A stretch of 64,000 nt of DNA, from contig JAMPIT010000848.1 of assembly GCA_026261815.1 (NCBI GenBank), positions 1,488,001 through 1,552,000 on the forward strand. Direction: 5' to 3'. The position numbers and the translations under genes are program-made. This document shows positions 47,290 through 57,961 of the stretch, piece by piece; the first letter of the stretch is position 1, and each line of letters opens with the position of its first letter. Under the pieces are notes generated by a model. It was given only the letters and a program-made list of their open reading frames with translations, was not told where the DNA came from and did not search any database. This DNA comes from Monarcha castaneiventris obscurior (Eukaryota; Chordata; Aves; Passeriformes; Monarchidae).

Positions 47290-49380
47290 GTGCGCAGGTG
47301 GGGCAGAGGGAGCAGGGCTGGTGCCTAAACCCAGCTAATTCCTGCCATGCAGGTAATGAGCCACACCCAAGCAGGGCCTGGTCTCTCTGGTGGCATCCTG
47401 GCCACAGCCCTCGACCTGGGGGGACCGGTAGGACGGGACAGCTGTCCCGGCACAGCCCTTGGGGAGCTCAGCTGGGTGGCAGCAGCATGCCCACGCTGGG
47501 CTAGGGACACCACCAGCGACTGCCTCCTGGGGACAAGCATGTGTTGGGGACTGACATGGGAAGGTTGGCACTGGCCTCTCCATTTCCAGGGATTATGACA
47601 GTGCCATGCCAGGGCATGGAAAGCTGCCAGCTTTGGTGCAGCCATCAGCCAGAGAAGGGCTGGGGCACCCTGTGCTTCCTGTGGTGCAAGTCCTGGGGAA
47701 ACGCTGTGCCAGAGCTGTATCCCTTCCCTGGGTTCCACACTCCCTCGTGTCTGACAGAGCATCCCGGGCAGGATGGGCCCACGTACAGGGCTGAGCCTGT
47801 GGGTACCACCTCGCCGCCTACCATTGTGGCTGTGCAAGGTAGGTCCCGCTGGACGGTGATTCTCCCGTCCATTCCCATCCTGTAGACACCTCTGTCCCTT
47901 TGCCGCCTCCTTCATCACCCTCGCTCGGTTTGGGGCCGTCCTCTTCACTCGCCCCCTCCCGGGGAACGCCAGTGCGGAGCCGTGTCCTGTGCCCTCCGGC
48001 AGCCCCCTGCTCCCGGCAGCAGGTCGGGGTCCATCGGGTGGCCCTTGTGGATGGGACACGGCTCGCAGCCCTCTCAGCTTCCAGGCGCGGGGCCGGGCCC
48101 ACGGCAGCGCGGGGCTCCGGGCGCTGAGCTGGGCGGCTCCCGCCGGTACCCGTGGGCGGGCGTGGGGTGAAACCTGCCAAAAGGAGGGAGAAACAGATTA
48201 AGATGTTCCCATTCAGCAAGAATAATTGTCTTCCTAATTACCGCCGTAATTACTGTCCCAAGGGGGAAGCGGAGGGCGAGGAAAGCTCCGTGGGGAGGGG
48301 CCGGGAAAGTCGCAGTCGGGTGGGGTTTGGAGGGCGGTGCCACCCCCCGCCCGCGCCCCCCGCCCACGCCCCACCGCAGCTTTTCCTGCCTGTCCTCCGA
48401 AGCCCCAGGATGAGGTCCTGGCGGCGTCCTCGGCACGGGATGCGGTGACGTGGCCAGTCCTGAGCAGCGTTGGGAGCAAAGCCGGAGGGAGGTGCCGGAG
48501 GCGGTCGGGGATGCAGAGTCAGGGTGGGCAGTGGGAATGATACCCTTGCGCAGGGACTTGGCGGCCACCCTCGGTGGCCACAGCGCCAAAATCCACCGGG
48601 GCTGAATTTCTCCCGCTATCTCCCCGGGGAATCGCGGCGGCCGGGTGACCACTGGACTGACCGATGGCGTCTTCCAAAGCAGCCCCCCCTGCACCGGCAG
48701 TAACACCATGGCCGGGCTGGGACACCGCCACGGTGGATGCCGGGACGGACCCAGGGATGATGGGGGGCTGCTCCCAGCTAGATGTTGAGGTTTCACATGA
48801 CAGAAAACCACTCCCAGAGGAGGACCTGTGTCGTACCCCTTTGTCCTGCCCTGACACCCGCAGGGTGAGCAATGGGTGCAGCCGTGATGGCAGAGCCACC
48901 AGCCAGACCTCCTCTATGGGAAAGCAGTGACCGGGGTACCCAGGGAACACCCAGGAATGCGGCACCTCCCAGGGCGGGCACCCAGCAGGGACACGGACAG
49001 GGACAGAGGCGGCGCTGTGCCACTGGGATGATGCTCCTGGCCAGGCCAGGGCGCACGGCAGGAGAGGCTCCGAGGGGCAGCGCGGAGAGAGTGCACTGCA
49101 CACGCACTCACACGGGCCCACATCCGGCTCCCACGCGTGCACACACTCACTCACACACGTGCAGAGCGCGTGGAGCCCTCCTGCCTCTCCCGGCGACGGG
49201 CGTTGCCGGAAGGGACTGTCAGGGAAAGCCCCGGCAGCTCCGGTGCCGTCCTTGCGACACTTTGCAATGTCCAGTGCGGCCAACCCCGTGGAAGGGGCAG
49301 AGGCAGCTGGAGCGTCGTGTGACGGGAATCTGAGCACCCACTCTGCCTCCGGCGAGGACACGGGACCCGTTGCTCCAGCC
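47290..49380. other. Intergenic, GC-rich, no gene
   Basis: No WAP, Kunitz or signal-peptide exon was recognised. Long ORFs between 48.0 and 49.4 kb on both strands follow from high GC and have no family motif. A CA-rich stretch with repeated CACACG/CACTCA lies at about 49098-49160. The right end is the integration site of a retrovirus (target CTGCAG). Confidence 0.5.
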
Positions 49381-49386
49381 CTGCAG

Positions 49387-49740
49387 TGTCGCAGTTTCGG
49401 ACACGAACACGCGGAGTCAATCAGCAGGCTAGGAGCAGGTCCAGCCACCCGGTAGAGCCAAAAGGGCAAAAAAGGGGGCCGCCTGCCTTTATTATCCACT
49501 TTTATACCTTTTCTAAGACAATCATACATTGGTGGATGAGGTTAACACCTCTAGCATTTTACAGGATAGGAATACAGTCTATCACCTTTCTCCGCCTTGG
49601 AGGAAGGTATGAACAACAATGTAAAAGTTTAGTAAACATCCTTAGCCGGTTAGGAAAACAAGAGCTATGTTTATAGAAAGTGCATGAGAACTTCTACTAC
49701 AATAGTAAAAACATGGAGCACTGTGAAAACCAGGGCGACA
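49387..49740 (-). repeat. 3' LTR of the young retrovirus
   Basis: This 354-bp copy differs from the other LTR at one base that I could see (acacgaac here, acacaaac in the partner). On the minus strand it holds a TATAAAAG box at 49499-49506 and AATAAA at 49488-49493. The two are very close, so the R region must be short. Confidence 0.95.
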
Positions 49741-49879
49741 TCTCACCCTTTTTACCTTTAAAAAAGAAAAAGAAAAATGAACCATGTTCAATTTCTGCTT
49801 GTGGAAGGACCATCGGAGTGATCATCCACATTGTCTGCATCTGAGCTATCACTCGATGTTCCACCCACTTGATCACTTT

Positions 49880-51209
49880 CATTCTGGTACCTGCCACTCA
49901 GATCCATCCCTCCAAGTGACAATGGCCTTCCCGGTTCTGCCTGAACCATCAGTAAAGACAGTGGGTCCGTGCACCGGCTCCTGACTGTGTTTGGGTCTCA
50001 GAGAAATCTCTGTGTGTTTCGCCACTGGCAGCAACTTGTGGCTAGGCAGATGGTACGCAATCTGCCCTGAAAAATTCTCTAGAGCACTTTGCAGCGAAAT
50101 GCTGTTTGCAAAGCTCCAGTCAAAGCCCTCCCGCTGTACCGGTAGTACAATCTGTGCGGGGTCTGCACCCATCAATTGCAGTTGCCGTCTTCTGCGGCTG
50201 ATGGGGCAAGAAGACCCATTCCAGGACGTGCAAAGGATCGGACCATTCGTCACTCCATTGGCCAATGATACCTGTGGGATGCAAATCTGGTGTGGTAATG
50301 AAAACAGTGACATCAACAGAGGGATCAATGCGATAAACCTGTCGAGCAGAAACAGCTCGCTGCACCTCCTCCAGCACCTGACGTGCCTCTGGGGTCAAAG
50401 TGCGAGGTGACTTCAAATCAGGGTCTCCCTTCAACAAATCAAATAAAGGAGACAACTGTGCCGTGGTCAGTCCCAAATACGGACGTAACCAAGCAATGAC
50501 ACCCACCAATTTCTGGGCATCGTTCAGCGTCTTCACTGATTGCACAAATTGCACCTCTTGGTGTTGAACTGTACGTTCCAAAATTTTGACTCCCAAATAG
50601 TTCCAAGGAGGTTGTTGCCACATACATCTGGCAAATGGCCGGTGAATTCCGCATCCCTTGGGGAAGCGTCCTCCATTGATATCTCCATGCAGGTCCAGCA
50701 TTGTTAATTGCTGGCACTGTGAAAACAATATCAGAGGCGTAAAACACTGCACCTTTCACTGCAGTGGCCTCTAGTAAAATCCGTCCCGATACGCACCCCC
50801 CATGCAGCCAGAACAACCCTCCCCCAGAGGTTTGTAACAGTCTCAGTAACATGAGGCCTAATCATGGCCATCTGTCCCTCTGAGTTCGTGATCATCACAG
50901 GCTTCTGGCTCACGTAGCAGCGCTTCGTCCTGCAGCACTGTCGAGAAGCCCACGGGGAGATATCTGGTAGCGTAGCATCAGGGATGGACAGGGTGCACCG
51001 AATCACAGGACGTTTTCTGGTCAAGACAGCAGTCCAATGAACCTGAGGGGGCCCAGTGGAACCCAAAGCAGCCATCTTCTCGTGACCTCGATTCTGTCCT
51101 GAGAGCAGAGGACTTAAAAGGAGCAAGTTGAGCAATGCGAGTCTTTACAGGAATTGTAACCAGGGGGTGGGGGGGTGGGTGTGAAAAGAGTCTCTGATGC
51201 ACCATGGTA
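49880..51209 (-). pseudogene. Retroviral dUTPase/protease and pol remnants
   Basis: In element order: a dUTPase-like end with a disrupted glycine-rich last motif (about 51060-51100), the flank of a protease that lacks its DTG active site, a reverse-transcriptase finger/palm piece with the LPQGM..SP motif (about 50640-50680), a connection-like segment (about 50230-50560), and the first strand of RNase H with its FTDGSG motif (about 49935-49955). The frame changes between pieces. The catalytic YxDD box and everything after early RNase H are gone. Confidence 0.85.
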
Positions 51210-52693
51210 TCATGAACGGTGGCACCAGACCTGCCCAGGAGGAAAACATTCAGGCCACCGCCCAAGGGACCAAAAGCATCCAGGGGGACCTTGTGCACTC
51301 TGCAAGAGTCTAAGACGACCGTCTCTGCTGTGCAGACAAGGCCGACCAGTAACAGAAACTGCAGCTTTGCAGTGCCTGGCAATATGATTTGGCAACCCAC
51401 ACCGAAAGCAGAAACACGAGACAGCCGTGCCTTTCCGCACCTGCCTTCCTGGTTTCCTGCTAGCCTGCCCCCACTGCCTGCTCTGCAGCACAGGAGAATG
51501 TTTCGCTTTCACATCACCCCAGAACCTCGCCTTTTCACGAGGGCGAACCGTCGCTTTACACTGGGGAATATTGCAAAGGCTGCTAGAAGCAGGCTTGCTA
51601 TCAGGATCAGCAGCCTTAGCGGTTTTTGCACGTTTCGAACGTCTCACGGACGATACCGCTGAGACTGAGCTGGCGTTATCGGAGAAGTCACAATACGAAT
51701 CCCCTGTGGCCCCGGGCCCTGCGGCCGCAGCCGCAGCACGGACCGGGGCTCGGCGGCGCTTCCCCCTCCACTCCCGCGCGGGGGGGGGCCGAGCCGCCCG
51801 GAGCTGCCGCTCCCGCGGTCCCGCCGCGCTGCTCTGTTGCGCAACCAAAGACACCGCGGGCTCCGGGCGCGCCCCCGCGAGCCGCTCAGACCGGGTGGGG
51901 GACGAAACTGCGCTCAGCAGGGTCCCGCCGGCAGCGCGGAGACCGAGCGCAGGCCGCGCGGGCTCGGGGGGAGGGGCGGCAGCCCCCCCGCTGCCCGGAG
52001 CCGGACTCGCCGGCCTCGCCGGAGCTGCAGCGCCCCCGGGCCAGCGCCCGGCATCGGAGCCCCCGTCCCCAGCAGGCTTGGGCCGTGCCCCGCCCGAGCC
52101 ACTCAGCGCAGGGAAGGCGCAGAGAGGGGGGCGCGTCTCGCTGCCCTGCCTCTCCCGCCGCGCGGGGGGGGGCGAAGCCCCCAGCGCCTTTCCAGAACGG
52201 CGCCGGGGCGGGGAGACCGACCATGCCATCCCCCCCGAGCGGCGCCGGGGGGCCGAAACGCACTGCACCCCCCGCCCGGAGCCGTGCCGGGGTGGGCGTG
52301 CGGGCTCAGACGCTGTTTGCCTGCCCTGTTCTCTGTCCCGCTCTAACTCGGGTGGCTCAGAAAAATATTCGAGCGTCCTGACGGGGTAATACCGCCTGAA
52401 GAACTCTTCTGGCCTTGAACCGCAGCATTCACCCGTCTCCAGGACAGTAATAACTTAACCACATCTCTGTCATCAGCCTCTGCGAAAACGGAAAACAAGG
52501 CTCTCCCAACTGACAGCCATTTGGATTTATCAAGAATATAACAGTCTTCTGGGAAAAATCCATTATCTTTGGCCCAAAAATATAAATTTTGTAAGTCTAC
52601 CTTGCGAATAGCCATGTTCTCGCCTTCTAAACACATATCGAGAACCACTAACGCCTTAGAGTCATAAAAGGATCTCTCCCTAGAGACGCCCAT
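51210..52693 (-). pseudogene. Retroviral gag remnant (matrix-like start, GC-rich middle, zinc knuckle)
   Basis: The frame opens at 52693 with a Met-Gly start, a possible myristoylation signal, and runs about 116 codons (to 52343) as a matrix-like segment. A different frame carries a 600-bp very GC-rich Ala/Pro/Arg segment and then a nucleocapsid zinc knuckle with CX2CX4HX4C spacing at 51369-51410. The capsid region with its major homology region was not found, so gag is deleted and frame-disrupted. It is non-functional as it stands. Confidence 0.8.
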
Positions 52694-52741
52694 ATTTTCT
52701 AAAAAAAATTTTTACCTGCTATTTTTACCTATACCTGCAGT

Positions 52742-52759
52742 TCCCCGTACGGGCCACCA
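52742..52759 (-). other. Primer-binding site, tRNA-Ile
   Basis: Two bases inside the 5' LTR, 18 bases (plus strand tccccgtacgggccacca) match the 3' end of vertebrate tRNA-Ile(AAT) including CCA. The match was made from my memory of the tRNA sequence and is exact over the 18 bases. Confidence 0.8.
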
Positions 52760-52761
52760 GG

Positions 52762-53115
52762 TGTCGCAGTTTCGGACACAAACACGCGGAGTCAATCAGC
52801 AGGCTAGGAGCAGGTCCAGCCACCCGGTAGAGCCAAAAGGGCAAAAAAGGGGGCCGCCTGCCTTTATTATCCACTTTTATACCTTTTCTAAGACAATCAT
52901 ACATTGGTGGATGAGGTTAACACCTCTAGCATTTTACAGGATAGGAATACAGTCTATCACCTTTCTCCGCCTTGGAGGAAGGTATGAACAACAATGTAAA
53001 AGTTTAGTAAACATCCTTAGCCGGTTAGGAAAACAAGAGCTATGTTTATAGAAAGTGCATGAGAACTTCTACTACAATAGTAAAAACATGGAGCACTGTG
53101 AAAACCAGGGCGACA
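52762..53115 (-). repeat. 5' LTR of the young retrovirus
   Basis: 354 bp, same ends and internal TATA/polyA signals as the 3' copy, flanked on its outer side by the second CTGCAG target copy. It would drive transcription leftward, toward the WAP-Kunitz gene and away from the 53.7-kb gene. Confidence 0.95.
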
Positions 53116-53121
53116 CTGCAG

Positions 53122-53670
53122 AGCCCCCACGTCCCTGTCCCCAGCATCAGGACTCCATGGCCCTGGGCTTTTCCTGGCCGCCAGGTGTTGGGCCAGCTGG
53201 GCCGCAGCTGGCCAAGAAATGCAGGGCTGAGGGGCAGCGTGGGGCTGTGGACCGTGTCCGGTCACAGGACGTCCCTCAGGAACCAGCGATTTTTCCCAGA
53301 GGCAGAACAATGCCCGGAGAGCTGCCAGGGCACCACGGGCTGCTCCACAGCGCCCAGCCCGGGGAACCTCCTCCACTGGTTCACCAGGCCAGCCCCAAGC
53401 GGCATCCCCCGGCCCCTTGCTGCTGCCTGCCCGGTCCCTGTCTCCTGCAGTGGGAAGTTGCATTGGCCGCTCTTGTCTTGCGGCACAGCGCAGCTCTCTC
53501 GGGCCTGCACAGAGCCCAGCACCAAGCAGCAGCACCTGCCTCCCCTGAGGCTTGTCCGGCAGCAGCTGCCTGCGGGAGGGAGGGGACGGGAGGGTTCACG
53601 CTCGGATGGAGCGTGTCAGGTGCTGGGGCATGGGCCAGGTCATGGGCACCAACCTTCTGCCCCAGGAGCA
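53122..53670. other. Spacer between retrovirus and the 53.7-kb gene
   Basis: No exon or repeat was recognised. It forms the upstream region of the small secreted gene at 53725. Confidence 0.5.
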
Positions 53671-53676
53671 TTTAAA
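53671..53676 (+). promoter_or_regulatory. TATA-like box of the small secreted gene
   Basis: TTTAAA 54 bp upstream of the ATG at 53725, the same spacing as in the twelve-WAP gene. Confidence 0.55.
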
Positions 53677-53724
53677 CCCCTGCCTGTGCCCAGAGACGCA
53701 GCCCCCACGCTGCCCATCCGTGCC

Positions 53725-54111
53725 ATGCGGCTGCTGTCGCTGCTCCTGCTCCTGGGGCTCTGCTGCCTCTGGGCCCGGCTGGTCTCCCCAGGTGAGTGCG
53801 GGTGGGCACGGGTGGGCACAGGTGGATGCAGGAGCCAGTGGAACCACACTGCAGGAGGATGTGCAGCCATGGGCACACAGACCACTGTGACCATGTCTGG
53901 GAGTGCAGCATCCCGCCTCTGCCATCCCCCCTACACTTTTTCATGCTGCAGAAGTGACCAGCAAACCCCTCACAGCTCCCTGAGAGAGCTGTCTGGGGTC
54001 TCTGGAGCCCTCACTCTCAGGGCCCCACTGTGGGGCTGACAGATGTGCCCAGTTATGCTGCAGAGTGAGGGCCTGAGCATGAATTACCTGTCTTTCTCAG
54101 AATTCACCTAG
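53725..54111 (+). CDS. Minimal secreted-type gene: signal peptide plus three residues
   Basis: Exon 1 (53725-53791) encodes a strong signal peptide, MRLLSLLLLLGLCCLWARLV followed by SP, and ends in phase 1 at CAG/GTGAGT. The first good acceptor, CTTTCTCAG at 54092-54100, joins it to GluPheThr and an immediate TAG at 54109-54111, giving 25 residues. The first residues, EF, match the start of exon 2 of the acidic-repeat gene (EFHAV), which suggests the two exons are homologous and that this copy has lost its coding body. A variant polyA signal follows. It may be a decayed gene, a source of an RNA, or a gene with an exon that I failed to see. Confidence 0.5.
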
Positions 54112-54306
54112 CCCCCACCTGGACCTGGACCAAGGACCCAGTCTGTGCAGCCAACCTGCACCAGACCGCCAGAGAACAGCTGGACCGATGGACAACCAGC
54201 CATGGAGGGCTCCATCAGCTGCTGGATAATCACCCAGCCTCCTGATCCCACCTCAGCACCCCCAGCTCTGTGCTTACTGTGGTGGTCTCCATACACCCCA
54301 CCCCCC

Positions 54307-54312
54307 AGTAAA
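54307..54312 (+). terminator. Variant polyA signal AGTAAA
   Basis: AGTAAA, a common variant of AATAAA, about 200 bp after the TAG of the small secreted gene. Confidence 0.4.
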
Positions 54313-54949
54313 CCCAGTCTGTGATGAACAATGCCTGGCTCCTGCTGTGTCTGTCTCCTGGAGAGCCCCCGCCAGCTTCTGAGGGACCTTCAGTCCCTGT
54401 GGGAGGGATGGGGTCCCTGTCCTTGTTTCTCCTGGTCAAGCTTTCAGAGGATGCTGGGGGCCTTGGGCATGGAGCAGCTCGCCCTGGGGAGCCTCAGGGA
54501 GGTGGCCACAGACCAGGAGGTTTCCCCGGGCCCAGAGATGCTCTGTGGGTCCTGTGTGGGTGCCTGGCTGGGGCTATCTCTGGGGGTCTCCCCCAGGGAA
54601 CAGAAGAGTTTTGCTGTATAGAGGGCCCTGCTGAGCCCACCCTGGGGAGGAGCAGCACCAGAGACTCCCTGGGCCAGAACAGGGCTGGGGCAGCCACAAT
54701 GACCTGGCTGTGCCCAGCACTGACCAAGGACAGCTTGTCACACCCAGCCAGTGGCCAGTGTGGGGTTTATTAGGAAAGAGAAGGTCCTGCCCAAAACACT
54801 GCTGGTGCCCAGGACCAGCCCTGGTAGAGTGAGGCAGAGGAAGAGGCCCCTGCACCCACGCACTGTGGGCTCTCCTCACCTCCATGTTCCTTATACGCCT
54901 TGTGGCATCAGTGAACAACTGTAATCACTGTCACCAGCACCATCACTGA

Positions 54950-54975
54950 AACCATCATCATCATCATCATCATCG
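54950..54975. repeat. CAT/ATC microsatellite
   Basis: Seven to eight tandem CAT units next to the old LTR; on the minus strand they are the Asp run of the acidic piece. Confidence 0.8.
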
Positions 54976-54976
54976 G

Positions 54977-55549
54977 TGTGAAAAAAATTTTTGACACCAC
55001 GCTCTCATCTCCATCAGATAAATTTATTGGCACAGATCAATCACAAAGTGTGGTAGCTTGAGCTGGAGCCTCAAAAGGAGGACCCCAAACAAAGAAATCT
55101 CCAGGCTTATACCCTTATAACGTAAACTCCACATCCCTTGTGTCCAGATCAAGAGTATTGTTGGGCTCTGGGGTCTTCTCACTCTTCATTGCCTCACTGT
55201 CCCATTACCAAGTGGTTGCCACGTGGTCATTTTCACACCCTCTGAGGTCAGTTTTGGTGGGGGTTTCACTCAGTTCTGTGGTCCATGTTACAATGTTTGT
55301 TACAGTTCATACACCACCGTCTATAGGCTGTCCACACCAGCTATTAACTTTTAAGTAACATTGAAGCTACAGCTTTGTCTATTCTAGTATTAACATTCAC
55401 ATTGTCAGCCCTGGGTTTCACTACTCTCTGTCTTTTACCTACAACACACCCCGTATGGTTCAGATAAAGTCCAGCTTGCACCTAACAAGTCCAGCTACTG
55501 ATGTCAAACAAGCACTTAGCTATTTTCAAATAACAGAAAATTTTCAACA
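54977..55549 (-). repeat. 3' LTR of the old retrovirus
   Basis: About 573 bp, starting TGTTGAAAATTTTC and ending TTTTTTTCACA on the minus strand. It contains AATAAA (55023-55028) and a GTTATA box about 100 bp before it. The outer 170 bp align by eye with 57962-58135. The 5' boundary is inferred from the TG start. Confidence 0.6.
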
Positions 55550-57961
55550 GTCATGATCACCACAGTTGTCATCACCGTTGTCGTCATCATCACCATCACT
55601 GTCATCATCGTCATTGCCATCATCCGCCTCATTGTCATTGTGGTCAGATCCAGGATTCTTTCCCTCCTCAGGCTTCTCTGGCTTCTCCCCCAGCACAGGT
55701 TTTCCCCAGCTGCAGCTTCCCACCAGCCCTGGCTTCTCCCCCAGATGCCGGACTCCCACCAGTCTGCAGCTTCTCTCCAACCTCCAGCTTTGCTACAACC
55801 TCTGGCTTTTCCCTAGTCACAGTCTTCCCCCATATTCTGGGGTTTTCTTCCCTTAATTGGGTATCTATTGGGAATTACTATAAACATTCAGCAAATGTTT
55901 ACACCCCTGTGGGAGTTTGTTAAAGGTATATTGTCCCTTGCCAAGGAAATGCAAATTTCTGTTTATCCTGCTCTAATAAGGGGGCTACAAAGGACACATC
56001 TTTCATATCCCGTGCTGCCACCCACGGGTGTGTGGCTGCAGAAATCTCATTTTGTGCTGCAGCAGAAGTTGGGTATTGTGGTACATTAGTGATTGTTGAA
56101 TCAGGGAGTGCAGGTGCTGTGCAGAGCACACACACTGCAGCCTCCTGATTTCAGGGTTAGGGCTGGCATTTGAGCCCAAGGACCATACCCTGCCGAACAG
56201 CAGGCACCACGTTTGGCCTTTCAGAACACGAAAATCCAAATGTTTTCATTGTGATCTCTAACTGCAAAGCAAGTGGCTGACATACACTTCATGCCAACAC
56301 GTGCTTCTTGCCCAGGGGCCATGAATTAACCTGGGTGACTTGGCATTTAGCACTTGCTGTGTTTATTCTGGTAACTTTAACTCTTTGCTGACCAGGTTGA
56401 AAACCCAACAATGCTCTGTTGTGTTAAAATTGAATCTCGTGTTCCCGTGTCTGTTAAAAATTTCATTGGTTTTTGATGAGGTCCAATAGCATCAGAATGT
56501 CTGGACCATTATCATGTCTGCATTAACAGGATTTCACTTGCCAGATTTCAGTCTGGCCTGGCTTACAGCCATAGTGCTCTTGCAAATCAGTCATCTAAAT
56601 CAAATCAAATGGGGTCAGTTTGGAGCACAATTTCCCACTCTATCCCAAGGTCCACTGGTTTCTTCTGTTTCTATAATGAGTCTGGTTTCATATTCAGGGG
56701 GATTTGAAGGAAACAAAGAATCTTCTTTGCCAGGTTCACTATGGTCAGGGCTACTTCAAATATTTCCAATCTCATTCTTCAGGGGATAACAGATAGTTTT
56801 CTAATCTATGCAAGGTCAGGGGGACATAAGCATAATCTCAATCTTTTCTTCCTTTATTTTTTCTCCTTTTCTTCCTGTAGCTTTTCTTCCTGTAGCTTTT
56901 CTTCCTGTTAGTGCAGCTTCTCAATTTTCAAAGACAATAATAATACAGCTTCTTTCTTGCCTTTTATTTCTCTTTCAGATCTTGTTTCTCTCTACTATGG
57001 TTTTTCCTATCCTAACAGGCAGCTTCTATGCAGGTGTCTAATATTTTACAAAAAATTCCTCTGCTCTTTTAATCTTTTATACAGTCCTTGGCCACCTTTA
57101 GCTTTTCCTCCACAGCTCTCCACTCATGCCAGTTTTTATCATGTGGAGCACAAATTTGAAAGAAAATCATTGAGCACATTGCTCTGCATCTTCCCTCAGC
57201 CCTGGCACATCAGCAGCCCACAACACTAAATCCTCTGTAATCCAGGGCGAATGGATACAAGTTAAAACAATTGTTGGCTGCCCATTTATAATAGTACTCA
57301 CGTAATTTGTCCAGATTGGACTGGGGCAGTTGCAGGTGAAGTAGCAGTGAGCACAGAAAGCAAAGCAGCAGAAGCAGGAACAGCAACAGACAGTGGAAGA
57401 TATTTTTCAGTGGGCACAAAGGGAGGAGCAGAGTCTGGGCTAGAATTTACCTTAGGATGATATAATGTACCAACCCCACTCCTGAGATGCTGCTGTTCCC
57501 AAGCTCAGTTATCCCATACATATCAATAGTCCATCTGCCCTATGTAACAGTCCTATAATCTATGCTGTAGGCAAATCAAAACAATCTCTTTGAAAGCCCT
57601 CTCCATGGGCCACACTTCTGCAGGTTTTGCCCTGGCAAATTATGGCCATTCCTCCTGGCATAATATCACTATGGGCTTTAGAGATCATTTAGTAGTGCCG
57701 ACTGTCTTCTCCCAGTTCTGCAATACCTCAGCTAAGTGCATCTCCTTCTTTATGCCAGGTACATTTCTCATCTTTCCCAAAACCCACAAAACTCAAACTT
57801 GTAGAAGGCAGGACTTGAACCTCCTTCAGAGATTTGACACTACTCAGTCCTTCCTTACTCCAGAGCTCCTGGGTGAAACCACCCACTGCTGCAAATTTGG
57901 ATACCTGGAGAAGAAAGAAGAGAATGGGCAAGTGACCAAGTGCCCATTTGGGTTGCCAAGC

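Larger units (their letters stand above)
49387..53115 (-). mobile_element. Young, internally deleted endogenous retrovirus (betaretrovirus-like)
   Basis: A 3.7-kb provirus in minus orientation with identical-length LTRs, TG...CA ends with perfect TGTCGC/GCGACA terminal inverted repeats, a 6-bp CTGCAG target duplication (49381-49386 and 53116-53121), a tRNA-Ile primer site and a purine-rich tract beside the 3' LTR (AAAAAGGGTGAGA, 49741-49753). In element order it keeps a matrix-like gag start, a GC-rich gag segment, a nucleocapsid zinc knuckle, dUTPase/protease remnants, reverse-transcriptase pieces and the start of RNase H. Capsid, the protease active site, the polymerase YxDD region, integrase and env were not found. 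It cannot replicate alone. The near-identical LTRs show recent insertion, so it was probably mobilised in trans. dUTPase and the 6-bp duplication favour class II (beta-like). Confidence 0.93.
54766..55860 (-). pseudogene. Broken paralogue or displaced 3' end of the acidic-repeat gene
   Basis: On the minus strand two acidic coding-like pieces flank a retroviral LTR. Upstream, about 55550-55860, is a piece with EKPG repeats (GEKPGLVGS, GEKPEKPEEGKNPG) followed by an Asp/Asn-rich run. Downstream, about 54898-54975, six Asp codons lead into GFSDGAGDSDYSCSLMPQGV and a stop. A minus-strand AATAAA at 54766-54771 closes the unit. GAGDSDY resembles TAGDYDG after the repeats of the gene at 58.4-59.5 kb. 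Either this is a separate tandem copy, or it is the original 3' end of that same gene, split by the retrovirus. No start exon was found between 55.9 and 58.0 kb. Confidence 0.45.

Noticed and set aside
49386..49676. 96-codon ORF present twice (49386 and 52761)
   Set aside because: It is the plus-strand reading of the two retroviral LTRs, opposite to the element's orientation.
51427..52389. Plus-strand ORFs of 170-320 codons
   Set aside because: Antisense of the GC-rich gag block of the young retrovirus.
54321..54773. 150-codon plus-strand ORF starting with Met-Met-Asn-Asn
   Set aside because: It follows the small secreted gene's 3' end and has no signal exon structure, conserved motif or polyA signal.
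57210..57419. Leucine-rich minus-strand ORF resembling a signal peptide
   Set aside because: The first codon is TTG, not ATG, and it sits inside degraded retroviral gag-like sequence. It was considered and dropped as the missing first exon of the acidic pseudogene.
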